From: Clostridiales bacterium
Lineage (GTDB): Bacteria; Bacillota; Clostridia; Tissierellales; Sedimentibacteraceae
Length of the DNA stretch: 6,923 nt
Assembly (NCBI GenBank): GCA_003487955.1
Contig: DNNJ01000052.1
Coordinates: 1-6,923 of the forward strand
Direction: 5' to 3'
Shown: piece by piece, positions 1 through 5,004 of the stretch
Position numbering within the stretch: the stretch's first letter is position 1
Layout: each line of letters opens with the position of its first letter
Position numbers and translations under genes: made by a program
Notes under the pieces: model-generated
Told to the model about the DNA's origin: nothing
The model's database searches: none
What the model saw: only the letters and a program-made list of their open reading frames with translations

Positions 1-62
1 TTTGACAAAAAAATAAGCCTTTTCAGGCTTCTCAAGGCTTTTTCTTCTATTCAACTGTCAAA
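1..62 (+). terminator. Terminator-like nested hairpin at left edge
   Basis: AAGCCTT (15-21) pairs perfectly with AAGGCTT (34-40) around a 12-nt loop and is followed at once by a T-rich run (39-43, then CTTCT). This is the shape of an intrinsic terminator reading rightward, presumably ending a gene that lies outside the window. A competing shorter hairpin is possible, AAGCCT (15-20) with AGGCTT (25-30). An outer pair, TTTGACA (1-7) and TGTCAAA (56-62), is also exactly complementary, so the whole stretch could fold as one nested structure. The stem is short and moderately GC-rich, so the terminator role is likely but not certain. Confidence 0.4.
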
Positions 63-88
63 GACCCGATTAGGGGTGTTTTTATGCG

Positions 89-109
89 GGTTATTTTGCC
101 GAAATAACC
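89..109. repeat. Perfect 8-bp inverted repeat (hairpin)
   Basis: GGTTATTT (89-96) is exactly complementary to AAATAACC (102-109), with a 5-nt loop TGCCG. No T-run follows on either strand, so it does not look like an intrinsic terminator. It lies inside a 7-codon reading frame (84-107) that has a weak ribosome-like site before it. It could be an operator or an RNA stem in the leader; its function is unknown. Confidence 0.5.
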
Positions 110-147
110 AATAGGACTGATTTTGGATGGATGACAGATTATCGTCA

Positions 148-206
148 TGCAGGTAAGTTATGATTACGTTAATGATAATCTTGCAGGAAAATAATGTTAT
201 ATATAG
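148..206 (+). repeat. Shared-word block, copy upstream of cas6
   Basis: This AT-rich stretch shares a set of exact words with 2570-2631 inside cas8b: TGCAGGTAA (148-156), GATTAC (162-167), TAATCTTGCAGG (176-187), AAAATAATGTT (188-198) and TATATAG (200-206). The order is the same in both places except for TAATCTTGCAGG, which lies before the last two words here and after them in cas8b. Any one word could be chance; the clustering is less easily explained. The block ends 43 nt before the cas6 start. Confidence 0.4.
195..206 (+). promoter_or_regulatory. Candidate extended -10 element for cas6
   Basis: TG (195-196), one base, then TATATA (198-203) resembles an extended -10 element, with AT-rich DNA around it. 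No good -35 hexamer sits at the usual distance; TTGCAG at 181-186 is too close. A start near 210 would give a leader of about 40 nt ahead of cas6. This is the best promoter-like match I see upstream of cas6, but it is weak and could be chance in AT-rich DNA. Confidence 0.22.
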
Positions 207-249
207 AAAGATTATATAAGAAGAGGAAAAATGGGGTGGGAGTGAAACA

Positions 250-993
250 ATGCGTATAACGATTGAGTTGCATAGTGATAAGGAATTAATTTTACCTATC
301 CATTATAACCATATATTGCAGGGATTCCTGTATAGAAACCTAACAGATAAGGATTATCGTACCTTTCTCCATGATAAAGGCTACCAGTTAGGTGACAAAA
401 ACTTCAAGCTTTTTACTTATTCCCGCTTACTGGGCAAGTTCCGGATGTTGAAGGATGCCGGCCAAATAGCATTTTCATCACCTTGCAAACTGGTGGTTGC
501 CGCCGGAGTGGAGCAATTTATTACTGACCTGGCTGAAACCCTAATCAAATCAGACCGTTGTTTCCTGGGCGATATTCCGGTGGAAATAAAAAGCATATCG
601 GTACATAAGAAGTTCACACCTTCTGATAAGGTGCAAATAAAGATGTTATCGCCAATAGTTGCCCACAGAACAATTCTGGAGGGAGACAAAAAACGAACCG
701 ATTATTATTCTCCCTGGCAAAAAGAGTTCGGTCAACTGGTAACCAGCAATCTGCTAAAAAAATATCAGATCCTTTATGGAGAAATACCCGAGCCAATTGA
801 TTTTCGGGTAATTCCGAATGGCAACCAGGAAGCCAGGTTTGCCAGGATAATAAACTATAAGGACTTTTTCATCAAAGCCTATGCGGGAATATACTGGCTG
901 AAAGGCAACCCCGACCTGATTGAAGTTGCCTATAATACTGGCCTGGGTTCCAAAAACTCGCAGGGGTTTGGATGCTGGGAGGTGGTGGGGTAG
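250..993 (+). CDS. cas6: CRISPR-associated endoribonuclease Cas6 (type I-B)
   Basis: Cas6 cuts the long CRISPR transcript within each repeat to release crRNAs. This 247-residue protein has the usual length and two-RAMP layout of the family. Its N-terminal half has the typical LPIHYNHILQGFLY stretch (15-28) and the FLHDKGY and FKLFTYS motifs. By alignment from memory to the Pyrococcus enzyme, Y28, H41 and K53 match its catalytic Tyr31, His46 and Lys52, so the nuclease should be active. The C-terminus carries the glycine-rich loop GLGSKNSQGFG (231-241) that marks Cas6 proteins and contacts RNA. The start is supported by a GGGAG site 7 nt upstream. An 89-nt gap separates it from cas8b, so it is either first in the operon or separately transcribed. 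The family assignment is secure; the repeat it cuts is not in this window. Confidence 0.96.
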   Translation: MRITIELHSDKELILPIHYNHILQGFLYRNLTDKDYRTFLHDKGYQLGDKNFKLFTYSRLLGKFRMLKDAGQIAFSSPCKLVVAAGVEQFITDLAETLIKSDRCFLGDIPVEIKSISVHKKFTPSDKVQIKMLSPIVAHRTILEGDKKRTDYYSPWQKEFGQLVTSNLLKKYQILYGEIPEPIDFRVIPNGNQEARFARIINYKDFFIKAYAGIYWLKGNPDLIEVAYNTGLGSKNSQGFGCWEVVG

Positions 994-1007
994 GGAAAGA
1001 TGAAAAT

Positions 1008-1037
1008 TTGAATATATTCCCTGCTCAGAATTATAAC
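1008..1037 (+). promoter_or_regulatory. Candidate sigma-A promoter between cas6 and cas8b
   Basis: TTGAAT (1008-1013) matches the first four bases of the -35 consensus, and TATAAC (1032-1037) matches five of six bases of the -10 consensus. They are separated by 18 nt, within the normal range. Transcription would begin near 1044, giving a leader of about 40 nt before cas8b. The 89-nt cas6-cas8b gap is the only sizeable break in the cluster, which makes a promoter here plausible. It would let the effector genes be expressed separately from cas6. Sequence evidence only. Confidence 0.4.
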
Positions 1038-1055
1038 AGATGCACATGACCTGTT
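1035..1055. promoter_or_regulatory. Operator-like dyad overlapping the candidate -10
   Basis: AACAG (1035-1039) and CTGTT (1051-1055) form a 21-bp imperfect dyad with an 11-nt centre. The left arm overlaps the candidate -10 element at 1032-1037, and the centre covers the predicted transcription start. A repressor bound here would block the promoter. Only the five outer pairs plus one inner pair match, so this may be chance. Confidence 0.25.
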
Positions 1056-1082
1056 CAAAAAGATTATGGGAGGTGAAATTAA

Positions 1083-3203
1083 ATGAATTTACCGTTATTG
1101 ACGGCCAAGATTGGTGAAGCATGCGCTGACGAGGATATGTTTAGTGTACTGTATCAAGAGCCCAAGCTTAATATAGACGAGGATAACCGCCAATATATTG
1201 TCTTTATGGTTTTTGACTTAAGAAAAAATGAAATTAGTTTTGAAGATATGCAGCCATACAACAGTGAAGCAGTCAGACGATACAAATATTTCGGCAACAA
1301 TAAAGCTGCTGCCACCCAATTTCATGTGGTAAGAGAAGATGGAAATTTTTCTTACTTCATGGGATTGTGGAAAAATCTTCGTACTTTATTGGAGGCACAT
1401 AAACTAAATAAATTATCAAGCCAACTATTGGAGTTGATTAAGGCTGGTTTAATAGATGCAGATACCGGCTGGCTGGTTCCAGAAAAAATGACCTATGCAA
1501 TTCAAAATAAAGATCTTGAATTGAAATATGATGGGGAGAAAAAAAGGTTTCTTCACAAAACCAACGTCCGAACAGAAAATATCACCATGGAAGCACTGGT
1601 TAGAAGAGCAGTTGGTGGTACCAACAAAGATCAAACTGTGCTTCTAATACCGCAAATTAAGAAAAAGGTTGGAGAACCTATTGAAATTTCTAACCATGAA
1701 GATTATTTGGAGTTAATAAAACGGGTCCATAAGCTGGAGGAAGAAAGTAGTGAAACGTCTGAAAAAACCAAAAAAAAGACAGTTATCACGCCTGAAGCCT
1801 GCTATATATGCGGCAAAAAAAAAGATGGTTTAGGTTGTGCGGATTACTCAACCAAATTTAGAAGAGATGGCATTAATAAAGTCTTTACTACTACTACCAT
1901 TAACTATGCTCAGAAAATCGAAAAAGAAGGACATGAGCATAATTATAGTTTTTGCAAAGACTGTTTTGATAACCTGCGCCAGGGGGAAAAAGTTGTATTA
2001 AATCGTTTGACCACTCGTCTTGTGGGAGAGAGAACATTTATTCTCCCGGAAGGACTATTAAAGGACTTCGATTATAAAAATATTTATGAAATCAAACAGG
2101 AAATTGATTTTGTATTTAAATCCAGAGATGCTGAGAGTTGGATAAGTGGGATTGAGGCAGAAACTCGATTCCTACAGTTGGGGTGTTTTAATCTGAATTT
2201 TTTTATTTCTGATACGGATGGAAATTCAGTAACAGTTTTGCAGACCATCAGCGATGTCAATAATAGATTCTTGATGGAAATAGTTGAAGCCTTTAAAAAA
2301 TCTTTGACGATGGTAACGGAACACATAAAATATTTCTCTTTGGGCAGCATTTATCGCGTTATCCCGGTGAAGAGTACGAAGAAGGGCAATCAGACCAAAC
2401 AGGTAGATGCAGGTCGGGTATTATCACTTTATAAAAGTATTTTAAAACGGGAAAAAGTGAGAACTGATTTATTATATCGCTATGCACTGGATGCACTAGA
2501 TAAAGGCTTAAAACAACTAGCAGGCAGCGAGATACGGAATTATTTCAATTTGGAATTGAAAAGATTCACTGCAGGTAAAGAAGATTACTATATAAAAAAA
2601 ATAATGTTTTCCTATATAGTAATCTTGCAGGCTATGCAGGAAATAGGTGTTTTAAGCGAGCTAATATTTGAGAATTTTCAAGAGGGGGAATGCAAGGTTA
2701 TGGATGAGAGACTACGGCAAGATGAATGTCCAGAGAGCATATGGGATGCGGAAATATTTTTGGAAAATCAGCGTTTTACAAGCGAAGCCAGAGCCTTATT
2801 CTATCTGGGTTTGATTATGAAAAGGGTCGCTATTGCGCAGTCTTCCAAGGGACATAAAAACAAACCTATCCTTAAAAAAGTTAACTTTCAGGGTATGAGC
2901 CAGAAAGACATTTTACGGTTTTATGAGGATGTGGTTGAAAAACTACGGCAGTACAACAAAATCAACTTCTATACAGAATGGCTGATGAACCGTTTTCATT
3001 ACTATATGGGGTCTGCCTTGACCCAGGGAGAATGGCATTTAAACGAGCATGCCAATGTGTTTTTTATTATGGCGGGCTATGCTTTCCAGGTTGGCAAAAA
3101 GTCTTCGCCGGATTTGAGCAATGAAGAACAAAAAACTGTGGAAGACGAGAATACTAATATTTCAGCGGAGGAGGACGAGAATAATGGCGATAGTGCGGAA
3201 TAA
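1083..3203 (+). CDS. cas8b: Type I-B Cascade large subunit Cas8b (Csh1 family)
   Basis: Cas8b is the large subunit of the type I-B interference complex, expected to recognise the PAM and help open target DNA. The 706-residue product sits in the canonical place between cas6 and cas7 and has the features of Csh1 proteins. A zinc-ribbon-like motif has C240-x2-C243 (in CYICGKK) and C291-x2-C294 (in FCKDC). A charged linker (about 213-236) precedes it. The helical C-terminal region has the FYLGLIMKRVAIAQ stretch (near 574-587) typical of the fused small subunit (Cas11). A strong GGAGGTGA site lies 6 nt before the ATG. The last 35 residues form an acidic tail (12 Asp/Glu), and its codons double as the cas7 ribosome site. 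The gene overlaps cas7 by 20 bp. The family assignment rests on motifs and gene order; Cas8 proteins diverge fast, so exact residue roles are inferred. Confidence 0.93.
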   Translation: MNLPLLTAKIGEACADEDMFSVLYQEPKLNIDEDNRQYIVFMVFDLRKNEISFEDMQPYNSEAVRRYKYFGNNKAAATQFHVVREDGNFSYFMGLWKNLRTLLEAHKLNKLSSQLLELIKAGLIDADTGWLVPEKMTYAIQNKDLELKYDGEKKRFLHKTNVRTENITMEALVRRAVGGTNKDQTVLLIPQIKKKVGEPIEISNHEDYLELIKRVHKLEEESSETSEKTKKKTVITPEACYICGKKKDGLGCADYSTKFRRDGINKVFTTTTINYAQKIEKEGHEHNYSFCKDCFDNLRQGEKVVLNRLTTRLVGERTFILPEGLLKDFDYKNIYEIKQEIDFVFKSRDAESWISGIEAETRFLQLGCFNLNFFISDTDGNSVTVLQTISDVNNRFLMEIVEAFKKSLTMVTEHIKYFSLGSIYRVIPVKSTKKGNQTKQVDAGRVLSLYKSILKREKVRTDLLYRYALDALDKGLKQLAGSEIRNYFNLELKRFTAGKEDYYIKKIMFSYIVILQAMQEIGVLSELIFENFQEGECKVMDERLRQDECPESIWDAEIFLENQRFTSEARALFYLGLIMKRVAIAQSSKGHKNKPILKKVNFQGMSQKDILRFYEDVVEKLRQYNKINFYTEWLMNRFHYYMGSALTQGEWHLNEHANVFFIMAGYAFQVGKKSSPDLSNEEQKTVEDENTNISAEEDENNGDSAE
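2570..2631 (+). repeat. Shared-word block, copy inside cas8b
   Basis: This is the counterpart of the block upstream of cas6: TGCAGGTAA (2570-2578), GATTAC (2583-2588), AAAATAATGTT (2598-2608), TATATAG (2613-2619) and TAATCTTGCAGG (2620-2631). It coincides with the perfect 14-bp inverted repeat and ends 68 nt before the putative Cas11 start. It may be a shared regulatory site, an old imperfect duplication, or convergence in AT-rich DNA. Confidence 0.4.
2581..2626. repeat. Perfect 14-bp inverted repeat inside cas8b
   Basis: The arm at 2581-2594 (AAGATTACTATATA) is the exact reverse complement of the arm at 2613-2626, with an 18-nt loop. An A-run and a T-run in the loop (about 2597-2600 with 2607-2610) could extend the stem past a small bulge. 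It lies in frame within cas8b, encoding about residues 500-515, and ends 73 nt before the putative internal Cas11 start at 2700. A match this long is rare by chance even in AT-rich coding DNA. Its role, if any, is unknown. Confidence 0.85.
2682..2688 (+). promoter_or_regulatory. Internal G-rich ribosome-site candidate for Cas11
   Basis: GAGGGGG inside the cas8b reading frame is the most Shine-Dalgarno-like match I found in the C-terminal third of the gene. It lies 11 nt before the in-frame ATG at 2700, slightly longer than ideal. An out-of-frame ATG at 2690 opens only a five-codon frame and could compete for initiation. Confidence 0.35.
2700..3203 (+). CDS. cas11b: Putative internally initiated small subunit Cas11b
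   Basis: No separate small-subunit gene is present in the window. Work on type I-B, I-C and I-D systems has shown that the small subunit can be translated from an internal start inside the large-subunit gene. Here an in-frame ATG (Cas8b residue 540) follows the GAGGGGG site and would give a 167-residue protein. Its predicted helical core, from ALFYLGLIMKRVAIAQ to the NVFFIMAGYAF stretch, matches the C-terminal domain of Csh1 proteins. It would also carry the acidic tail of Cas8b. Later Met codons (in LIMKRV and FQGMSQKD) lack a comparable upstream site. The domain identity is fairly sure; the exact start, and whether it is made separately, are inference. Confidence 0.45.
   Translation: MDERLRQDECPESIWDAEIFLENQRFTSEARALFYLGLIMKRVAIAQSSKGHKNKPILKKVNFQGMSQKDILRFYEDVVEKLRQYNKINFYTEWLMNRFHYYMGSALTQGEWHLNEHANVFFIMAGYAFQVGKKSSPDLSNEEQKTVEDENTNISAEEDENNGDSAE
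3167..3174 (+). promoter_or_regulatory. Ribosome binding site that fixes the cas7 start
   Basis: GGAGGAGG lies 9 nt before the ATG at 3184, close to ideal spacing. It favours this start over the in-frame ATG at 3121, which is deep in cas8b. The site falls within the acidic-tail codons of cas8b, so ribosomes finishing cas8b would pass over it, consistent with coupled translation. Confidence 0.85.
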
Positions 3204-4227
3204 CAGTGAATTTATTTTTGGCTTTGAGGCTATTATGACTAATGTGAATGGAGATCCGGATCAGGAAAATAAACCGCGCATGGACTATGAAACCATGACT
3301 GCCTTAGTGAGCGATGCCCGGAGGAAGAGGGATATACGGGATTTTTTAAAGAATAAGGGTTATAACATTTTTGTGGATGTTCTGGCTGATCAAAAAGTTC
3401 CCATGGATAAAATGCTGGCCGCAGTCTTAAAAGACTTCATGAGTAAGCCGGAGAGAATCGAATTAATCAAAGCTGAACAGGAATTTCTTCGTGATAATTG
3501 GCTGGTTGACGAAAAGTGGGCTGATATCTATGGTGAATTAAAAAAACTGGCTAAAGAGAAGAAGACGAAAGAACAGGCAGCGGCCTTTAACAATGCATTG
3601 TTCACAGAGATTATTAAACAAAAGTTAATTGATATTCGTTTGTTTGGCAGTGCTATGGCCGTAGAGGGATTTTCCAAAACTTATACTGGAGCAGTACAGA
3701 TTACCTGGGGATATTCTTTACATCCGGTGGATTTGGTGGAATCAAACAGCATTACGTCTATCATGAACGACGATAGTTCTACTTTTGGCAAGAAATATAA
3801 ATTGTATTATGGCCATTTTGCACATTACGGAACTATCAATAAATACGCGGCTAAGCTTACGGGGATGACTGAGGAGGATCACCAGGTCTTTTGTAAAGCT
3901 TTGGTGCAGAGCATGCATAATAATCAAACGGATAGTAAGCAGGGACAAACTCCGCAATACTTCCTCGAGATTATTTATAAGCCTGAATTTGACGGGTACT
4001 TAGGTGACCTTAGGCGTTTTGTCACAATAAGTGATGATAAAGAAAATGTGCGCCGGTGGTCAGATATTAAAGTAGATTTTACTGAATTGGACGCGAAGAT
4101 AAAGATAATGCAAGATAAAGGCTTTGTGGAAGAGGTTAGAGCCTGGATACATCCTAGCGTAGATATTGCTCAAATGATATACTTTCCTGAACATAAACCA
4201 ATAGAATTATTGGCTCCTATTCTTTAG
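3184..4227 (+). CDS. cas7: Type I-B Cascade backbone subunit Cas7 (Csh2 family)
   Basis: Cas7 polymerises along the crRNA spacer to form the backbone of the interference complex. The 347-residue product starts within the last 20 bp of cas8b. It has the hallmark of Csh2 proteins, NVNGDPDQENKPRMD (20-34), followed by VSDARRKRDIRDFL (42-55). A second typical stretch, LIDIRLFGSAMAV (148-160), precedes TGAVQITWGYS. Between them lies a charged, helical, Lys/Glu-rich segment (about 85-135), probably the variable insertion or thumb region, which makes the protein somewhat longer than many family members. The in-frame upstream ATG at 3121 would add 21 residues with no match to the family, so I chose 3184. 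The family assignment is secure. Confidence 0.95.
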   Translation: MAIVRNNSEFIFGFEAIMTNVNGDPDQENKPRMDYETMTALVSDARRKRDIRDFLKNKGYNIFVDVLADQKVPMDKMLAAVLKDFMSKPERIELIKAEQEFLRDNWLVDEKWADIYGELKKLAKEKKTKEQAAAFNNALFTEIIKQKLIDIRLFGSAMAVEGFSKTYTGAVQITWGYSLHPVDLVESNSITSIMNDDSSTFGKKYKLYYGHFAHYGTINKYAAKLTGMTEEDHQVFCKALVQSMHNNQTDSKQGQTPQYFLEIIYKPEFDGYLGDLRRFVTISDDKENVRRWSDIKVDFTELDAKIKIMQDKGFVEEVRAWIHPSVDIAQMIYFPEHKPIELLAPIL

Positions 4228-4232
4228 GAAGG
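4226..4232 (+). promoter_or_regulatory. Ribosome binding site that fixes the cas5 start
   Basis: AGGAAGG overlaps the last two bases of the cas7 TAG stop and lies 9 nt before the ATG at 4242. A GTG at 4233 is in the same frame but abuts this site with no spacing, so initiation there is unlikely. The overlap with the cas7 stop suggests coupled translation. Confidence 0.75.
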
Positions 4233-4241
4233 GTGAAGTTT

Positions 4242-5003
4242 ATGGATATTCTAGCTTTTCATCTGCGGGGGAAAATGGCTCATTTTCGCAAATACTATTC
4301 TAATTCTTCTGCCTTAAGCTATTGGGTGCCGCCGCGTACGACGATAACCGGGATTATTGCGGGATTATTGGGTATGGAACGCGATTCATATTATGAGCAA
4401 TTCTCATTACATGAATGTAAGGTAGCTCTAGCCTTATGTTCACCATTAAAAAAAACTATGCAGAAGATGAATTTGCTCATGATTAAGAGTTCTAACGACT
4501 TGAATGGTTCGGCTGATTATCATTCTCAGACCGCTACTGAGTTTATCATACCTATGGATTTGGTGAACGGATATCTTGATTATAGGGTTTTTATACACCA
4601 TAAAAACATAGCAATACAGACTGATTTATGTAAACTTTTATCACCGGACAATCAATCCTTTTATTGCAGTAAAGGCATAGCCTTTGCCTTGGGCAGTGCA
4701 CAAAATTTGGGCTGGATTGAAACAGATAGAGTATATCAAGGTGAACCTCTGCCTGGAGCTGAAGAAAAATGTCATATTTCAACCGTGGTAGCGGTTAGAG
4801 ACCTAACTCATTTGGAGCTGGTAACAGACATAACCCATAGTTATCTAAAAGAGGATCTGCCTTTAGAATTTGACAGTAGACGTAATTTGACTGCTAAGGG
4901 CAAAGGGGAGTTTATCATTAATGCTAATGGTACAGGAATTTGGGGCAGCGCTGACAAGTTGGTTCAGTTGGATAATGGCGAAGTGATTGCCTGGATGCAA
5001 TAA
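4242..5003 (+). CDS. cas5: Type I-B Cascade subunit Cas5 (Cas5h family)
   Basis: Cas5 is a RAMP protein that caps the 5' handle of the crRNA and connects Cas7 to Cas8b; in type I-B systems with a Cas6 it is not the repeat nuclease. The 253-residue product has the very typical N-terminus of the family: FHLRGKMAHFRKYYSNSS (6-23), then LSYWVPPRTTITGIIAGLLG (25-44) and ERDSYY (46-51). It starts 14 nt after cas7 and ends 1 nt before cas3. Translation from the GTG at 4233 would add only three residues (MKF). The C-terminal part has a glycine-containing stretch (NANGTGIWGS) but no motif I can assign. The family assignment is secure. Confidence 0.95.
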   Translation: MDILAFHLRGKMAHFRKYYSNSSALSYWVPPRTTITGIIAGLLGMERDSYYEQFSLHECKVALALCSPLKKTMQKMNLLMIKSSNDLNGSADYHSQTATEFIIPMDLVNGYLDYRVFIHHKNIAIQTDLCKLLSPDNQSFYCSKGIAFALGSAQNLGWIETDRVYQGEPLPGAEEKCHISTVVAVRDLTHLELVTDITHSYLKEDLPLEFDSRRNLTAKGKGEFIINANGTGIWGSADKLVQLDNGEVIAWMQ

Positions 5004-5004
5004 A

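Larger units (their letters stand above)
63..249 (+). promoter_or_regulatory. cas6 upstream non-coding region (leader) with small dyads
   Basis: I see no credible gene here. Visible structure includes the 8-bp hairpin at 89-109 (listed separately), an 18-bp dyad with ATGAC (131-135) facing GTCAT (144-148), and a longer-range dyad with AGATTATC (136-143) facing GATAATCT (174-181). The last 30 bases are purine-rich and contain the cas6 ribosome site GGGAG (238-242), 7 nt before the ATG. The cas6 transcript probably starts in this region, and the dyads are possible operators or RNA structures. Nothing here resembles a CRISPR repeat. Confidence 0.4.

Noticed and set aside
169..187. Fur-box-like half site (TTAATGATAATC)
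   Set aside because: Only one half resembles the Fur consensus; the partner half (TTGCAGG) does not match, and AT-rich DNA gives such half sites often.
231..245. Four-codon frame (MGWE) just ahead of cas6, a possible upstream leader peptide
   Set aside because: It is too short to distinguish from chance in a purine-rich ribosome-site region; there is no supporting structure.
1..249. Search for a CRISPR array or leader next to cas6
   Set aside because: No repeat of 25-40 bases recurs here or anywhere in the window; the array must lie outside.
754..1122. Minus-strand 122-codon frame over the cas6 end and the gap
   Set aside because: It is antisense to a clear Cas6 C-terminus, has no recognisable domain, and overlaps the cas8b start; it is a shadow frame.
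2552..2561. GGAATTGAAA inside cas8b, resembling the 3' end of many type I-B CRISPR repeats
   Set aside because: Only ten bases match, there is no second copy or spacer pattern, and it encodes ordinary Cas8b residues; a single chance match is likely.
3121..3183. In-frame upstream extension of cas7 from the ATG at 3121
   Set aside because: It lies wholly inside cas8b, lacks a good ribosome site, and adds 21 residues unlike the family; the ATG at 3184 has GGAGGAGG at ideal spacing.
4233..4241. GTG start for cas5 at 4233
   Set aside because: The ribosome site AGGAAGG ends at 4232, leaving no spacing; the ATG at 4242 has 9-nt spacing and matches the usual family N-terminus.
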